DNA of 64,000 nucleotides, taken from positions 18,377-82,376 of the forward strand of contig NZ_WHNQ01000033.1 in the NCBI RefSeq assembly GCF_009362785.1, in the 5' to 3' direction. A program made the translations under genes and the position numbers. The DNA comes from Paraburkholderia atlantica (lineage in GTDB: Bacteria; Pseudomonadota; Gammaproteobacteria; Burkholderiales; Burkholderiaceae). This document shows, in pieces, positions 15,837 through 24,356 of the stretch; within the stretch, counting starts at the first letter, position 1; every line of letters begins with the position of its first letter. Below the pieces are notes generated by a model. The model did not search any database and was not told where the DNA came from. It saw only the letters and a list, made by a program, of their open reading frames with translations.

Positions 15837-16682
15837 ATGATCGACAGTCACGCCCACCTGATTTCCACGGACGTGGAGAAGTATCCGCCGTCGCCGTTGA
15901 GCGGCACGCTCGAAGCCAACGCATTCGACAACCCGGTGACGGCCGAACGCCTGATCGACCTGCTCGACGCTTATGGTGTCGAGAAGGCGCTCGCGGTCCA
16001 GCGCGCTCACCTCTACGGCTTCCACAACGACTATGTCGTGGACTCCGCAGAGCAATATCCCGATCGTCTGCGTTCGCTGTGCATGATCGATGCACTGGCC
16101 GACAACGTGGAAGAAACCGTGCGCTACTGGGTCGGCCAGCGTGGCTCGGTCGGCATTCGTTTGACGGAGCCGAACAAGGGCGCGGACTCGAGCTGGTTCG
16201 CGTCGAAGCAAGCGCTGCGTGCATGGTCGGCCGTGTCGGAGCTCGGCGGGTCGGTGCGTCTGCACTTCTATCGCTGGAATCGCGTCGCCGCGCTTGAAGC
16301 GCTTCAAGACGTCGTCAAGCAATTCCCGAACACGCCGGTCATTCTCGACCACTTCTCGAACATCGTCGGCGAATCGGGTGCGCCGGACTACGGCGTGGAT
16401 GAAGCGCTGCTCAAGTTCGTTGATTCGCCGAACGTCTACCTGCTGTATTCGATGATCAACCTCGGCAAACTGAAGGCGCTCGAGCTGCCGGCAGCGCCAG
16501 TCGTCGAGCGTGTCGTCCGGTCGTTCGGCGCCGACCGCGTGATGTGGGGTTCGGACATCGCGCAGTCGAAGGGCGAGTACAAAGACATGATCCAGTTGGC
16601 CAAGGACTCAGTGTCGTCCCTCTCTGAAGCAGATCAGCGGAAGGTCCTGCACACGACTGCTGAACGCGTGTACTTCAGCTGA
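15837..16682 (+). CDS. Amidohydrolase family protein, second LigI-like copy
   Basis: This 281-residue amidohydrolase-2 TIM-barrel enzyme has MIDSHAHLIS (HxH), RLHFYRW, VILDHFSNI (His) and MWGSDIA (Asp). It is clearly diverged from the copy at 13861 (different barrel loops, longer N-terminal insert after DVEKYPP). A strong terminator follows, so it ends the first rightward transcript. Hydrolysis of a lactone or similar intermediate is the family's usual reaction; the specific substrate is unknown. Confidence 0.82.
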   Translation: MIDSHAHLISTDVEKYPPSPLSGTLEANAFDNPVTAERLIDLLDAYGVEKALAVQRAHLYGFHNDYVVDSAEQYPDRLRSLCMIDALADNVEETVRYWVGQRGSVGIRLTEPNKGADSSWFASKQALRAWSAVSELGGSVRLHFYRWNRVAALEALQDVVKQFPNTPVILDHFSNIVGESGAPDYGVDEALLKFVDSPNVYLLYSMINLGKLKALELPAAPVVERVVRSFGADRVMWGSDIAQSKGEYKDMIQLAKDSVSSLSEADQRKVLHTTAERVYFS

Positions 16683-16699
16683 TATCCGCATACGTAAAT

Positions 16700-16737
16700 G
16701 CGGCGTTCCAATAAGAAAAAGCGGGACGCCGCTTTTC
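16700..16737 (+). terminator. Rho-independent terminator inside the catabolic cluster
   Basis: 10-bp stem GCGGCGTTCC/GGGACGCCGC with one G-T wobble, followed by TTTTCGCCTTT. It divides the rightward genes into two transcripts. Confidence 0.8.
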
Positions 16738-16922
16738 GCCTTTAAGGGTATCCCCGAGTCTTGTCGAGCGGTGCTACAAGATAAGATAAAGAATACCCAA
16801 TTAAATACTTTCGGTGAACGGGCGGGGTAGACCCGATCCGGGACAACGGGGTCGGCTGTACCGCACGTGTCAGGCAATCCGCTCGATTTGTCCGTTCTCG
16901 ATTCTCTCTGAGGAGACATCAA
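16738..16922 (+). promoter_or_regulatory. Presumed promoter region of the second rightward unit
   Basis: 185 bases between the terminator and the VanA-like gene. It contains AGGGTATCCCC (16745-16755) and an inverted GAATACCC (16791-16798), both resembling the palindrome at 9792 and 25587. The promoter itself is not clear. Confidence 0.4.
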
Positions 16923-17981
16923 ATGAAATTCCTTCGGAACTGTTGGTACATGGTTGGCTGGTCGAGCGAGTTCTCGGCGACTGACATCGTCCCGTTCACC
17001 GTGATGGACGAACCGCTGGCGCTCTATCGCAAGGACGACGGCACGCTCGTCGCGCTGGAAGACCTGTGCCCGCATCGTTTGGCGCCGCTGACGGTTGGTC
17101 GCAAGGAAGGCGACGAACTGCGCTGCATGTATCACGGTCTGAAGTTCGCTGCCGATGGTCGCTGCACCGAAATCCCGGGCCAGGAGCGCATTTCGTCGAA
17201 GGTCTGCGTGCGCAGCTATCCGATCGAAGAAAAGCACGGTGCCGCGTGGGTCTGGATGGGCGACCCGGCAAAGGCCGACGTCGCACTGATTCCGCCGATC
17301 GAAGGTCCGGATAGCGACACGTACTCGATGGTCTGCTCGAAGTTCGTGATGAACGGCAATGCAGAACTCGTGGCCGACAACCTGCTCGATCTGTCGCACG
17401 CACCGTTCATTCACGAATCGACGTTCGGTGCGAACAACAAGGTCTCGCTGAAGGTTCAGAAGGATGGCGAGACCAAGCGCGGCACGACGGTTCTCGAACG
17501 TGGCGTCGTCGCCGATCGTTGGCACATGGGCCGTCCGACGAACCCGTATTTCGATCTGCCTTCCGACGATAACGTGGTCAGCACCTTCCTGGTGCCGGGC
17601 GTCTTCATTCTGAAGATCAACTCCTTCGCACCGGGCGTTCAAGATCGTTTCGTCGACGGTAAGCCGAACGAGGAACCGATCTTCCGTCGCTGCACGTGCC
17701 AGATGATCACGCCGATCAACGATACGCAGTCGATGTTCTTCTACAACTTCGGTCCGGATCATGAGCACGCCGATCTGAAGGAACACGCGTTCGGAATCGC
17801 CGACGCGGCATTCGCCGAAGACAAGGCAATCATCGAAGCGCAGCAGGCAATGATCAAGAAGGTACCGGGCCGCAAGATGATCATGCTGGCGATGGATCAG
17901 CCGGTGCTACGTTACAACGAGATCTATGACGGCCTTCGCTCGAAGGAAGAAGCCGAGCAGGCAGCAGCTCCCGCAGCCTAA
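16923..17981 (+). CDS. Rieske oxygenase, vanillate O-demethylase oxygenase (VanA)-like
   Basis: This 352-residue oxygenase is of the VanA length class. The N-terminus FLRNCWYMVGWSSEF matches the family's LRN.WY.AGW start. The Rieske motif CPHRLAP..(15).CMYHGLKF lies at about residues 47-70, and the mononuclear iron segment NLLDLSHAPFIHE at about 155-168. VanA-type enzymes demethylate methoxybenzoates (vanillate, syringate) with a VanB-type reductase, here likely the one at 8583. Shine-Dalgarno GAGGAGACATCAA precedes the ATG. First gene of the second rightward transcript. The substrate is inferred only at the class level. Confidence 0.88.
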   Translation: MKFLRNCWYMVGWSSEFSATDIVPFTVMDEPLALYRKDDGTLVALEDLCPHRLAPLTVGRKEGDELRCMYHGLKFAADGRCTEIPGQERISSKVCVRSYPIEEKHGAAWVWMGDPAKADVALIPPIEGPDSDTYSMVCSKFVMNGNAELVADNLLDLSHAPFIHESTFGANNKVSLKVQKDGETKRGTTVLERGVVADRWHMGRPTNPYFDLPSDDNVVSTFLVPGVFILKINSFAPGVQDRFVDGKPNEEPIFRRCTCQMITPINDTQSMFFYNFGPDHEHADLKEHAFGIADAAFAEDKAIIEAQQAMIKKVPGRKMIMLAMDQPVLRYNEIYDGLRSKEEAEQAAAPAA

Positions 17982-18016
17982 GTAGCTCAACCCGCGCAGG
18001 TATGTTTAGAGACACG

Positions 18017-19597
18017 ATGGATAACGAAAAGATGGAAGTGAACTGGACCGAGCCCCGATGGGATGAACATGCCGATATGGTTGTGGTCGGCTATGGTGGT
18101 GCGGGTGCAACGTTCGCGTTTGCTGCCGCCGAGCAGGGCGCTGACGTGCTCATCCTCGAAAAGGGTGCGCAGGGTGGCGGTAACTCGGTCTGTGTGGCGG
18201 GTGGTCTGATCATGACCTCCGTCGATGAAGAAGAGTCTTTCAAGTATCTGAACTGGTTGTGTGCAGGTCAGACCGAAGAGAGCGTTCTTCGTCATTTCGT
18301 TGCAAGTCTCAAAGACATACCTGCGTTCCAGCACAAACTGGAATTGCCGCTCAAAGACAACCCGCAGCCGTTCTCGGCCCCGGGTTTCTTCCCCGAGTTC
18401 GCGGGCGCGCCGGGTGCCGAGAGCATCAAGGGCATGAGCGTGGTGGCCGCACCGGGCGGTGCAGGTCTCTATAACGCGATCTCGGCTCAAGCAGAGAAGG
18501 CGGGTGCTCGTGTCAAGTACAGCACGCGAGTCACGCGTCTGATCCAGCATCCGGTGACGCGCGCAATTCTCGGCGTCGAAGCCGAACGCGAAGATGGTAC
18601 GACGATCACGATTCGCGGTCGCAAGGCGACGGTGCTCGCCAGCGGTGGTTTCGAAGCGAACGAGGCCATGTGTAAGCAGTTCCTCACCGCATGCCCGATC
18701 TATTTCCTGGGAAGCCCGAATCTGACCGGCGACGGCATCCGCATGGCGCAGGAAGTCGGTGCCCAGCTGTGGCACATGAACGCCGTGGCCGGCCCGCTGA
18801 ACATGGGCATCAAGACTAAGGAAGGCTACGTTTACGTCACCTATGACCTTAACAAGGTTGCAGGCTTCGGTTACAAGTCGGGCGCCTTCAAGGACGGCGG
18901 CAGTCTGCTGTGGGTGAACCGGCAGGCGAAGCGCTTCCACAACGAGACGGTCGACACGTCGGTCGTTCAACACGGGTTGGCGAATCGCGACACGTGGCTA
19001 GCGACGACGCCGGGCATTCCGGAATTCACCAACGTGCCGGCATTCCACGTCTTCGACGAAAAGGTTCGGGCCGGTGGTGCGGCGATGACCACGCTGAACT
19101 CGCGCGTGCCGCCGTGGAGCCAGGACAATCTCAAGGAACTCGAAGAAGGTCTGATCATCAAGGCCGATACGCTCGAAGAGCTGGCATTGAAGTGCCAGTG
19201 GCCGGAAATCCCGGGCGTGACCAAGTCGGGTCACCTCGATCCCCAGGCACTGCGTGAGACGGTCGAGCGCTATAACGAGCAGTGCCGTCTGAATGCCGAT
19301 CCCGAGTTCGGACGCGAGACGTTCCTGGTGCCGCTCAACGACGAGGGGCCGTACTACGCGATCGGACCCATGCTGCCGACTTACCTCAATACCCACGGCG
19401 GACCGAAACATGATGCGGGGCAACGTGTTCTCGATCATCAGGACAAGCCGATTCCCGGTCTCTATGCAGTTGGGGAGTGTGGATCTTTGTGGGGTCCGTT
19501 CTACAACTCGATGGGCGATATTGCGGAGTTCATCGTATCCGGCATGACAGCGGCGAAGACGGCACTTTCCGATAGCGAGGATCGGAAGATTCGCTGA
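18017..19597 (+). CDS. FAD-dependent oxidoreductase (fumarate reductase/ketosteroid dehydrogenase flavoprotein family)
   Basis: This is a flavoprotein of about 526 residues with the dinucleotide-binding motif VVGYGGAGATFAFAAAEQGADVLILEKG-type near the N-terminus, GGGNS..AGG flavin contact, a central LASGGFEAN segment and a C-terminal GLYAVGECG FAD-binding strand. These mark the FAD_binding_2 family, whose members reduce or dehydrogenate C-C double bonds next to carbonyl or carboxyl groups. An alternative ATG lies at 18002. In this operon it could reduce an unsaturated ring-cleavage intermediate or dehydrogenate an alicyclic acid. No signal peptide. Confidence 0.85.
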   Translation: MDNEKMEVNWTEPRWDEHADMVVVGYGGAGATFAFAAAEQGADVLILEKGAQGGGNSVCVAGGLIMTSVDEEESFKYLNWLCAGQTEESVLRHFVASLKDIPAFQHKLELPLKDNPQPFSAPGFFPEFAGAPGAESIKGMSVVAAPGGAGLYNAISAQAEKAGARVKYSTRVTRLIQHPVTRAILGVEAEREDGTTITIRGRKATVLASGGFEANEAMCKQFLTACPIYFLGSPNLTGDGIRMAQEVGAQLWHMNAVAGPLNMGIKTKEGYVYVTYDLNKVAGFGYKSGAFKDGGSLLWVNRQAKRFHNETVDTSVVQHGLANRDTWLATTPGIPEFTNVPAFHVFDEKVRAGGAAMTTLNSRVPPWSQDNLKELEEGLIIKADTLEELALKCQWPEIPGVTKSGHLDPQALRETVERYNEQCRLNADPEFGRETFLVPLNDEGPYYAIGPMLPTYLNTHGGPKHDAGQRVLDHQDKPIPGLYAVGECGSLWGPFYNSMGDIAEFIVSGMTAAKTALSDSEDRKIR

Positions 19598-19635
19598 TTG
19601 ACTACACGTATAACTAAACCAGGAGACAGAAAACA

Positions 19636-20976
19636 ATGAGTGAGACCGCAGAGGTGCGGGCGACGTTCGCACCCGTCGAAGCCGCTTCGGATTCGAAAAC
19701 GTCGAAGGGAGCATGGTGGATGCTCGTCATTTTGACGGCGACATACGTGATCTCCTTCATCGACCGGGGTGCGATTTCCCTCGTCGTCGGCCCGATCAAG
19801 GAAGACCTCGGAATTTCCGATCTCGAAGTCAGTTGGCTTCTCGGGCTCTCATTCATGCTTCTGTACAGCGTGCTTGGCGTCCCCATGGGCGCGCTGGTCG
19901 ATAAGTACGAGCGCCGGCGCCTGCTCGGTGGCGCGATCATGGCATGGTCCGCTGTTCAGGTTTTGTGCGGTCTTAGTCAGACGTACGTCCAGTTGTTCCT
20001 GACGCGTGTGGGTCTCGGTGTTGGTGAGTCCGCTCTGTCGCCTGGCGCCGCGTCGATGATTCGCGATGCTTTTCCGCCGCAACGCCGCAGCCTCGCGTTC
20101 GGGATCTATAACATCGGGCCGCTTCTCGGTACCGGTCTGGCTCTCGGGCTCGGCGGTTTTCTTCTGAAAGCGGCATCGGCAGGTGCATTTGCGGGCCTGC
20201 CGCTGGTCGGCGGGCTCAAACCATGGCATTTCGTGTTGCTGGTGCCGGGTCTTATCGGCATTCCGTTCGCCGTGCTTCTGTGGCTCGTACGTGAACCGGC
20301 ACGCCGCGACGTCAACGCAGGCGGTGGGGTCACGTATCGTGAAGCGCTTTGTTTCGCGTGGACCAACAAGGCCGTCTACGTTCAACTCTGGATTGCGATC
20401 TGCTTGTATGGCATTGCGGTTGGTTCGCAGATGGCCTGGCTCCCGGAAATTATCGCGCGCACGCTGAATGTCCCGCGTCCGGAGATCGGTAAGGCGTTGG
20501 GCGGCGTGGCACTGTTGGCGTCGCCAGCGGGCCTGTTGATCCTGGGCCGTATCGCCGACTGGCTGCGTGAACGCGGCATGATCGACGCACCGGTTCGCGT
20601 GGCGGCCGTTACGACGGCAATCGCTGCAATCGTTACTGCGTGCTTCCCGCTGATTCACTCGATGAATGTCGGGTTGATCGCTTATTTCGTGCAGACGTTC
20701 ATGTTCTCGATGTTTGCGGTAGCTGGCGGCGCGACGATGGCCAACTTCACGCCGGGCAACATGATGGGCAAACTGACGGCGGTCTACTACCTGATCACCA
20801 ACCTGCTCGGCCTGGCACTCGGGCCCACGGTGGTCGCGCTCGTTGCCAAACTGTTCTCGGGGCCGAATGCACTCGGCGCTTCCTTCGTCGTTTGCTATGT
20901 GATCTCGGTTGCACTGGCAGTCATTCTGTTGATCCGTGTCTGTGGTGCGCTGCGTCGTGCGGCGGCGAATAGCTGA
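19636..20976 (+). CDS. MFS transporter (12-TM, spinster/AAHS-like)
   Basis: This 446-residue inner-membrane carrier has about 12 hydrophobic helices. The first helix has YVISFIDRGAISLV, the loop 2-3 signature appears as GALVDKYERRR, and helix 4 has LTRVGLGVGESALSPGA, as in spinster-like and aromatic-acid MFS carriers. It is preceded by AGGAGACAG and lies between the FAD dehydrogenase and the cycloisomerase-like gene, so it probably imports the pathway substrate. Direction and substrate are not determinable. Confidence 0.87.
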   Translation: MSETAEVRATFAPVEAASDSKTSKGAWWMLVILTATYVISFIDRGAISLVVGPIKEDLGISDLEVSWLLGLSFMLLYSVLGVPMGALVDKYERRRLLGGAIMAWSAVQVLCGLSQTYVQLFLTRVGLGVGESALSPGAASMIRDAFPPQRRSLAFGIYNIGPLLGTGLALGLGGFLLKAASAGAFAGLPLVGGLKPWHFVLLVPGLIGIPFAVLLWLVREPARRDVNAGGGVTYREALCFAWTNKAVYVQLWIAICLYGIAVGSQMAWLPEIIARTLNVPRPEIGKALGGVALLASPAGLLILGRIADWLRERGMIDAPVRVAAVTTAIAAIVTACFPLIHSMNVGLIAYFVQTFMFSMFAVAGGATMANFTPGNMMGKLTAVYYLITNLLGLALGPTVVALVAKLFSGPNALGASFVVCYVISVALAVILLIRVCGALRRAAANS

Positions 20977-21038
20977 TATCCGCTTCGGGAGTGTCCGATG
21001 TGGGCACTCATCTCTCGAGTTCATATAGGTTCAATCCA

Positions 21039-22211
21039 GTGAAAATTACCCGCGTTGAGTGCGTTCCGGTTTCGATGCCGCTTAAGAAGCCCCTGAAGCT
21101 TCCGAACGTCACGATTACCTGTCTGAATACGCTCGTGGTGCGTATTTACGCCGATAACGGTTTGGTGGGCGTCGCTGAATCCGGCGACACTTCGTCGTGG
21201 TATCGCGGCGAAAGTCAGGCCTCGATGACGGCAATGATTTCCGATATTTTCGCGCCGCGAATACTGCTCGGTGAAGATCCGTGCAATATCGAAAAAATCG
21301 TCGGCATGATGGATCAGCTCGCACGCGACAACAATCAGGCGAAAGCGCTCGTCGATTGCGCGTTGCATGACCTGAAGGGTAAAGCACTCGGTCGCCCGGT
21401 TTACGATCTTCTGGGCGGCCGTACACGCGAGTCAGTTCCCTTGGGTTGGGTTCTATCAGCCGGCGATCCGGAAAAAGTGGCTGAGGCAGCAGTCCAGGTT
21501 CGGGAGGCAGGTTTCTCGGCCTTCAAACTCAAGGTTGGACGTCACACATTCGACAACGATGTGGCGACGGCCCGTGAAGTGCGTAAGGCCCTCGGCCCGG
21601 ACGCGATGATCACGCTCGACGCGAATGGGTCGTGGAATTACGAGCAGGCCCTGAAAACGGTGCGTCGTCTGGACCAATACAACCTCGCTTTCATGGAGCA
21701 GCCGCTGGCGCATCAATACCGCGACAGCATGTCCAAACTCCGCGAGCGCGTGAACACGCCGATTTACGCAGACGAGGGCGCGCAGGAACTGGGCGACCTG
21801 CGCGAAATCGCCGAACGCCGCTCGGCTGACGGCGTGATTCTGAAGATTCAAAAAGTCGGCGGTCTGCTCAAGGCGCAACGATTCCTGGCCGCATGTCGGA
21901 TCTACGATATCCCCGTGTTCTGCTCCACCTTGATTGGCGGCGGTATCGAGTCGGGCCCGAGCACGCATTTGATGGTCTCGGATCATTGGGCCTGCCAGTT
22001 CATGAGCGAAAGTATGGGGCCTCTCGCGGTGCATTCGGTATTCAACAGCGACGAGATTCCGGCAGGCGAAGATCTGGCAATCGGCGGTCAGCGGTTTGCT
22101 CAGGGTCGCGCATACCCAAGCGAAGGCCCTGGCTTCGGATTCGAGGTCGATGAAAAGCTCCTGAACAAGATCATCACGCCGGGCGCCGCCCATCGCGTCG
22201 TCCAGGCGTAA
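21039..22211 (+). CDS. Mandelate racemase/muconate lactonizing enzyme family protein
   Basis: This enolase-superfamily enzyme has about 390 residues: N-terminal capping domain, then a (beta/alpha)7-beta barrel. The catalytic set of the muconate cycloisomerase subgroup is visible: K-x-K in AFKLKVG, metal ligands Asp in TLDANGSW, Glu in FMEQPL and the acidic residue in YADEGAQ, and the general-base Lys in VILKIQKVGG. Members isomerise or lactonise cis,cis-muconates or epimerise/racemise carboxylates. Start taken as GTG 21039 because family sequence (KITRVECVPVS) begins there; GTG 20991 is in frame but poorly placed. Confidence 0.85.
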   Translation: MKITRVECVPVSMPLKKPLKLPNVTITCLNTLVVRIYADNGLVGVAESGDTSSWYRGESQASMTAMISDIFAPRILLGEDPCNIEKIVGMMDQLARDNNQAKALVDCALHDLKGKALGRPVYDLLGGRTRESVPLGWVLSAGDPEKVAEAAVQVREAGFSAFKLKVGRHTFDNDVATAREVRKALGPDAMITLDANGSWNYEQALKTVRRLDQYNLAFMEQPLAHQYRDSMSKLRERVNTPIYADEGAQELGDLREIAERRSADGVILKIQKVGGLLKAQRFLAACRIYDIPVFCSTLIGGGIESGPSTHLMVSDHWACQFMSESMGPLAVHSVFNSDEIPAGEDLAIGGQRFAQGRAYPSEGPGFGFEVDEKLLNKIITPGAAHRVVQA

Positions 22212-22279
22212 ACGGGCACTCAGCGGCTGACTCGATTCCGCCGCGTTGCGAAAACAGAAACCAACAACGGAGACATCTG

Positions 22280-22795
22280 ATGCAAGGTATCAATTCGCCG
22301 CCGTGGAAGTACGCTGTCCTTTGGCTCCGGATTTATTTCGGCGCCGATTTGCTGTGGTCGGGCTTCCGTTATATCTCCACCGGGTGGGTTCCATTCATTC
22401 CGGGCACTGCAGGTGCATACGTGCAAGCGCTGGATGCGATTCACATGTTTCCGGTAGTCAAGTATATGGAATGCGTGCTCGGTATCCTGATGCTGAGCAA
22501 CCGTTTCGTGCTGCTTGCGGCGATTTTCGAGTTTCCGACTTCGGTTTCGATTTTCTGGATTAATACCTTCATCGTTGCGGCTCCGCGCCAATTGTTCTCC
22601 GGCCCGAATCAACTGCTGATGAATGGTCTATTGATTTTGGCCTACAGTGGTTACATGGCTTCGGTATTTAAGCCAAAACTCACGCCTCTGGCATTGTGGG
22701 AGGGGTTTAAGGTCGATGTCTGGAAAGAGTCTCTCAAGTTGAAGAAGACACCTGAAATGCGAAGGGGCATCGTCGAATCGGGAGAACTGCGATGA
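22280..22795 (+). CDS. DoxX-like integral membrane protein (module copy 1, large partner)
   Basis: This 171-residue protein has four hydrophobic segments and a basic C-terminal tail. Conserved blocks shared with the copies at 23107 and 36734 are SPWK, WLR.YFG, the SG.R turn, VKYME, and PRQLFSGP..LLMNG..LAYSGYM. The four-helix layout and the placement of the conserved charged residues resemble DoxX/DoxD-type membrane proteins, but I cannot confirm the family. Its stop overlaps the start of the next small gene (ATGA), indicating coupled synthesis. Shine-Dalgarno GGAGACATCTG. Possibly a redox or quinone-linked membrane component of the pathway; function unknown. Confidence 0.72.
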   Translation: MQGINSPPWKYAVLWLRIYFGADLLWSGFRYISTGWVPFIPGTAGAYVQALDAIHMFPVVKYMECVLGILMLSNRFVLLAAIFEFPTSVSIFWINTFIVAAPRQLFSGPNQLLMNGLLILAYSGYMASVFKPKLTPLALWEGFKVDVWKESLKLKKTPEMRRGIVESGELR

Positions 22796-22986
22796 AGAGC
22801 AACCGGAACCTTTATATCGGTCTCGCCGTTTGTCTTGTCATGACGTGCTGGGTCTTCTTCGGATCGACCGGATTGGGTTACACCGAATACCGTCCTCTGC
22901 GTGCGCGTGACATGTTTGGCCTCGCAATTCCGTGGATCTGCGTCATTACTGTACTGATTCGCGATCGCCGTAAAGGCATCGTATAA
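22792..22986 (+). CDS. Small two-helix membrane protein (module copy 1, small partner)
   Basis: This 64-residue protein has two hydrophobic helices flanking a polar loop with GSTGLGYTEYRPLR, and a basic tail (RDRRKG). It overlaps the preceding DoxX-like gene by 4 bases. The loop motif GSTG-x-G-x-TEYRPLR is almost identical in the copy at 23656, so this is a real conserved protein rather than a chance frame. Function unknown; likely forms a complex with its large partner. Confidence 0.7.
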   Translation: MKSNRNLYIGLAVCLVMTCWVFFGSTGLGYTEYRPLRARDMFGLAIPWICVITVLIRDRRKGIV

Positions 22987-22997
22987 AACGGCTCTTA

Positions 22998-23021
22998 GGT
23001 GATGGGGAAAATCCCATCACC
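22998..23021 (+). terminator. Hairpin between the two membrane modules
   Basis: Perfect 9-bp stem GGTGATGGG/CCCATCACC with a GAAAAT loop. No T-run follows, so it may be an mRNA-processing or partial termination site rather than a full terminator. Confidence 0.4.
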
Positions 23022-23106
23022 TTCGAGATATCCTGTCGTATTGCAATTTGTGCGGCACCATATTTCAACGTTGTTCTGCAAGAACCTTTACGGAAATGCC
23101 CCTCCC

Positions 23107-23643
23107 ATGAAAAGCGCAAATTCTTCCCCGTGGAAGTATGTCATCACGTGGTTGCGTCTGTATTTTGGCGCTCACCTTTTCTTCTCAGGTATCCGATTCG
23201 TAATCGACGGCTATGTGCCAATGATTCCAGGTCTCGCCGGCCAGTATGTGGCGGGAGCCGATGCGATCGGTATGTATCACTGGGTTAAGTACATGGAAGC
23301 GGTTTACGGCGCATTGCTGCTGATGAACCGTTTCGTGTTCCTGACGCTGATTCTCGAGATGCCGACGACGGTCACGATTTTCTGGCTGAACACTTTCATC
23401 TCGGCGACGCCACGTCAATTGTTCTCGGGTCCGCAAGAACTCTTGATGAACGGCATCCTGCTCCTCGCGTACAGCGGCTACATGGCGGTTTGCTTCCGTC
23501 CGACGCTCAACCCGATGTGGTTGTGGGACGGCTGGAAGGGTTTCAGCCTGAAGGGCAAAGGTGGGAGCCTCGTGGGTGTACCCGCCGTCGAACAGCAGCA
23601 AAATGTGGCCGGCTTCGAACAGCGGCAAAAAGAATTGGCTTAA
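23107..23643 (+). CDS. DoxX-like integral membrane protein (module copy 2, large partner)
   Basis: This 178-residue four-helix membrane protein is clearly paralogous to the one at 22280, sharing SPWKYV, WLRLYFGAHL, SGIRF, VKYMEAV, NRFVFLT, FWLNTFIS, PRQLFSGPQELLMNG and LAYSGYMA. The start at 23107 is chosen because both paralogues begin at this point; the frame is open further upstream to 22999. The C-terminal tail (about residues 145-178) is polar and Gln-rich, unlike copy 1. Followed after 12 bases by its small partner. Function unknown. Confidence 0.72.
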   Translation: MKSANSSPWKYVITWLRLYFGAHLFFSGIRFVIDGYVPMIPGLAGQYVAGADAIGMYHWVKYMEAVYGALLLMNRFVFLTLILEMPTTVTIFWLNTFISATPRQLFSGPQELLMNGILLLAYSGYMAVCFRPTLNPMWLWDGWKGFSLKGKGGSLVGVPAVEQQQNVAGFEQRQKELA

Positions 23644-23655
23644 GGAGCACACGCG

Positions 23656-23844
23656 ATGAAAAAGAATACCTGGATCGCAATCGCCATCTGTATCGTCCTG
23701 ACGCTGGCGGCCGTCGACGGCTCGACGGGTTGGGGCTGGACGGAATACCGTCCGCTACGTAATTTCGACTACTTCGGCCTCGGCGTCTCCTGGCTGCTCT
23801 TCATCTTCGTGCTCGTGCGCGACAAGATCAAGGGCGAAGCATAA
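23656..23844 (+). CDS. Small two-helix membrane protein (module copy 2, small partner)
   Basis: This 62-residue protein is paralogous to the one at 22792: two hydrophobic helices around GSTGWGWTEYRPLRNFDYFGL and a basic C-terminus (RDKIKGEA). Shine-Dalgarno AAGGAG. It closes the second rightward transcript, which ends at the following terminator. Function unknown. Confidence 0.7.
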   Translation: MKKNTWIAIAICIVLTLAAVDGSTGWGWTEYRPLRNFDYFGLGVSWLLFIFVLVRDKIKGEA

Positions 23845-23876
23845 GGCTTCGGCCACCGCAGTTGTAGATTCAAGAA

Positions 23877-23908
23877 AGTCCGGGGAGAATTCTCTCTCCG
23901 GACTTTTT
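23877..23908 (+). terminator. Rho-independent terminator of the catabolic operon
   Basis: Stem AGTCCGG..AGA/TCT..CCGGACT followed by TTTTT directly after the last membrane gene. Confidence 0.85.
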
Positions 23909-24311
23909 GCTTGCATACGGGCTTGGAGTTTTCATCTGATTTGGGGTTCAGCATGAGCAATCTGCTGGTGGCGTAGGGTGCCATTTACGCACGATCCGAG
24001 TCATAGGCTCTTCGTGTCTGAACTGTCGAACGATGGAGCATCGACACTTATACCGATCTCGCTTTGTTCCCGAGTGCATCCAAAAGTCCTGAGACAGAGG
24101 CCCGGAGTCTGGTTAGACTGACGCAGAGGCACCTGTCATTCTCGGCTGGATTGCACCCGCTTTCAGGGGGGCGAGAAGGCTCAGCTCGAGAAGAGGATGA
24201 TGACCACATTGGACCGACTCGACCGAGAAGAGAGTATGCAGGGATTGATCGATGGGCGGGAGCCTATGAACACGGAGACCATCGACGTTTTGATATGCAG
24301 AGGACTATGAA
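23909..24311. other. Intergenic region without a supported gene
   Basis: About 400 bases between two convergent terminators. A plus-strand open frame (24064-24354) runs through the porin terminator and shows no family, so it is not a gene. I see no other structure. Confidence 0.4.
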
Positions 24312-24336
24312 TAAAAAAGCCCGCACGAGGCGGGCT
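24312..24336 (-). terminator. Rho-independent terminator of the minus-strand porin
   Basis: Stem AGCCCGC/GCGGGCT with a 5-nt loop, followed on the minus strand by TTTTTT. Confidence 0.8.
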
Positions 24337-24356
24337 CTTCTTCACGATAGGTAGGC

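Noticed and set aside
24064..24354. Plus-strand 96-codon frame
   Set aside because: Reads through the terminator of the convergent porin gene and has no similarity I recognise.
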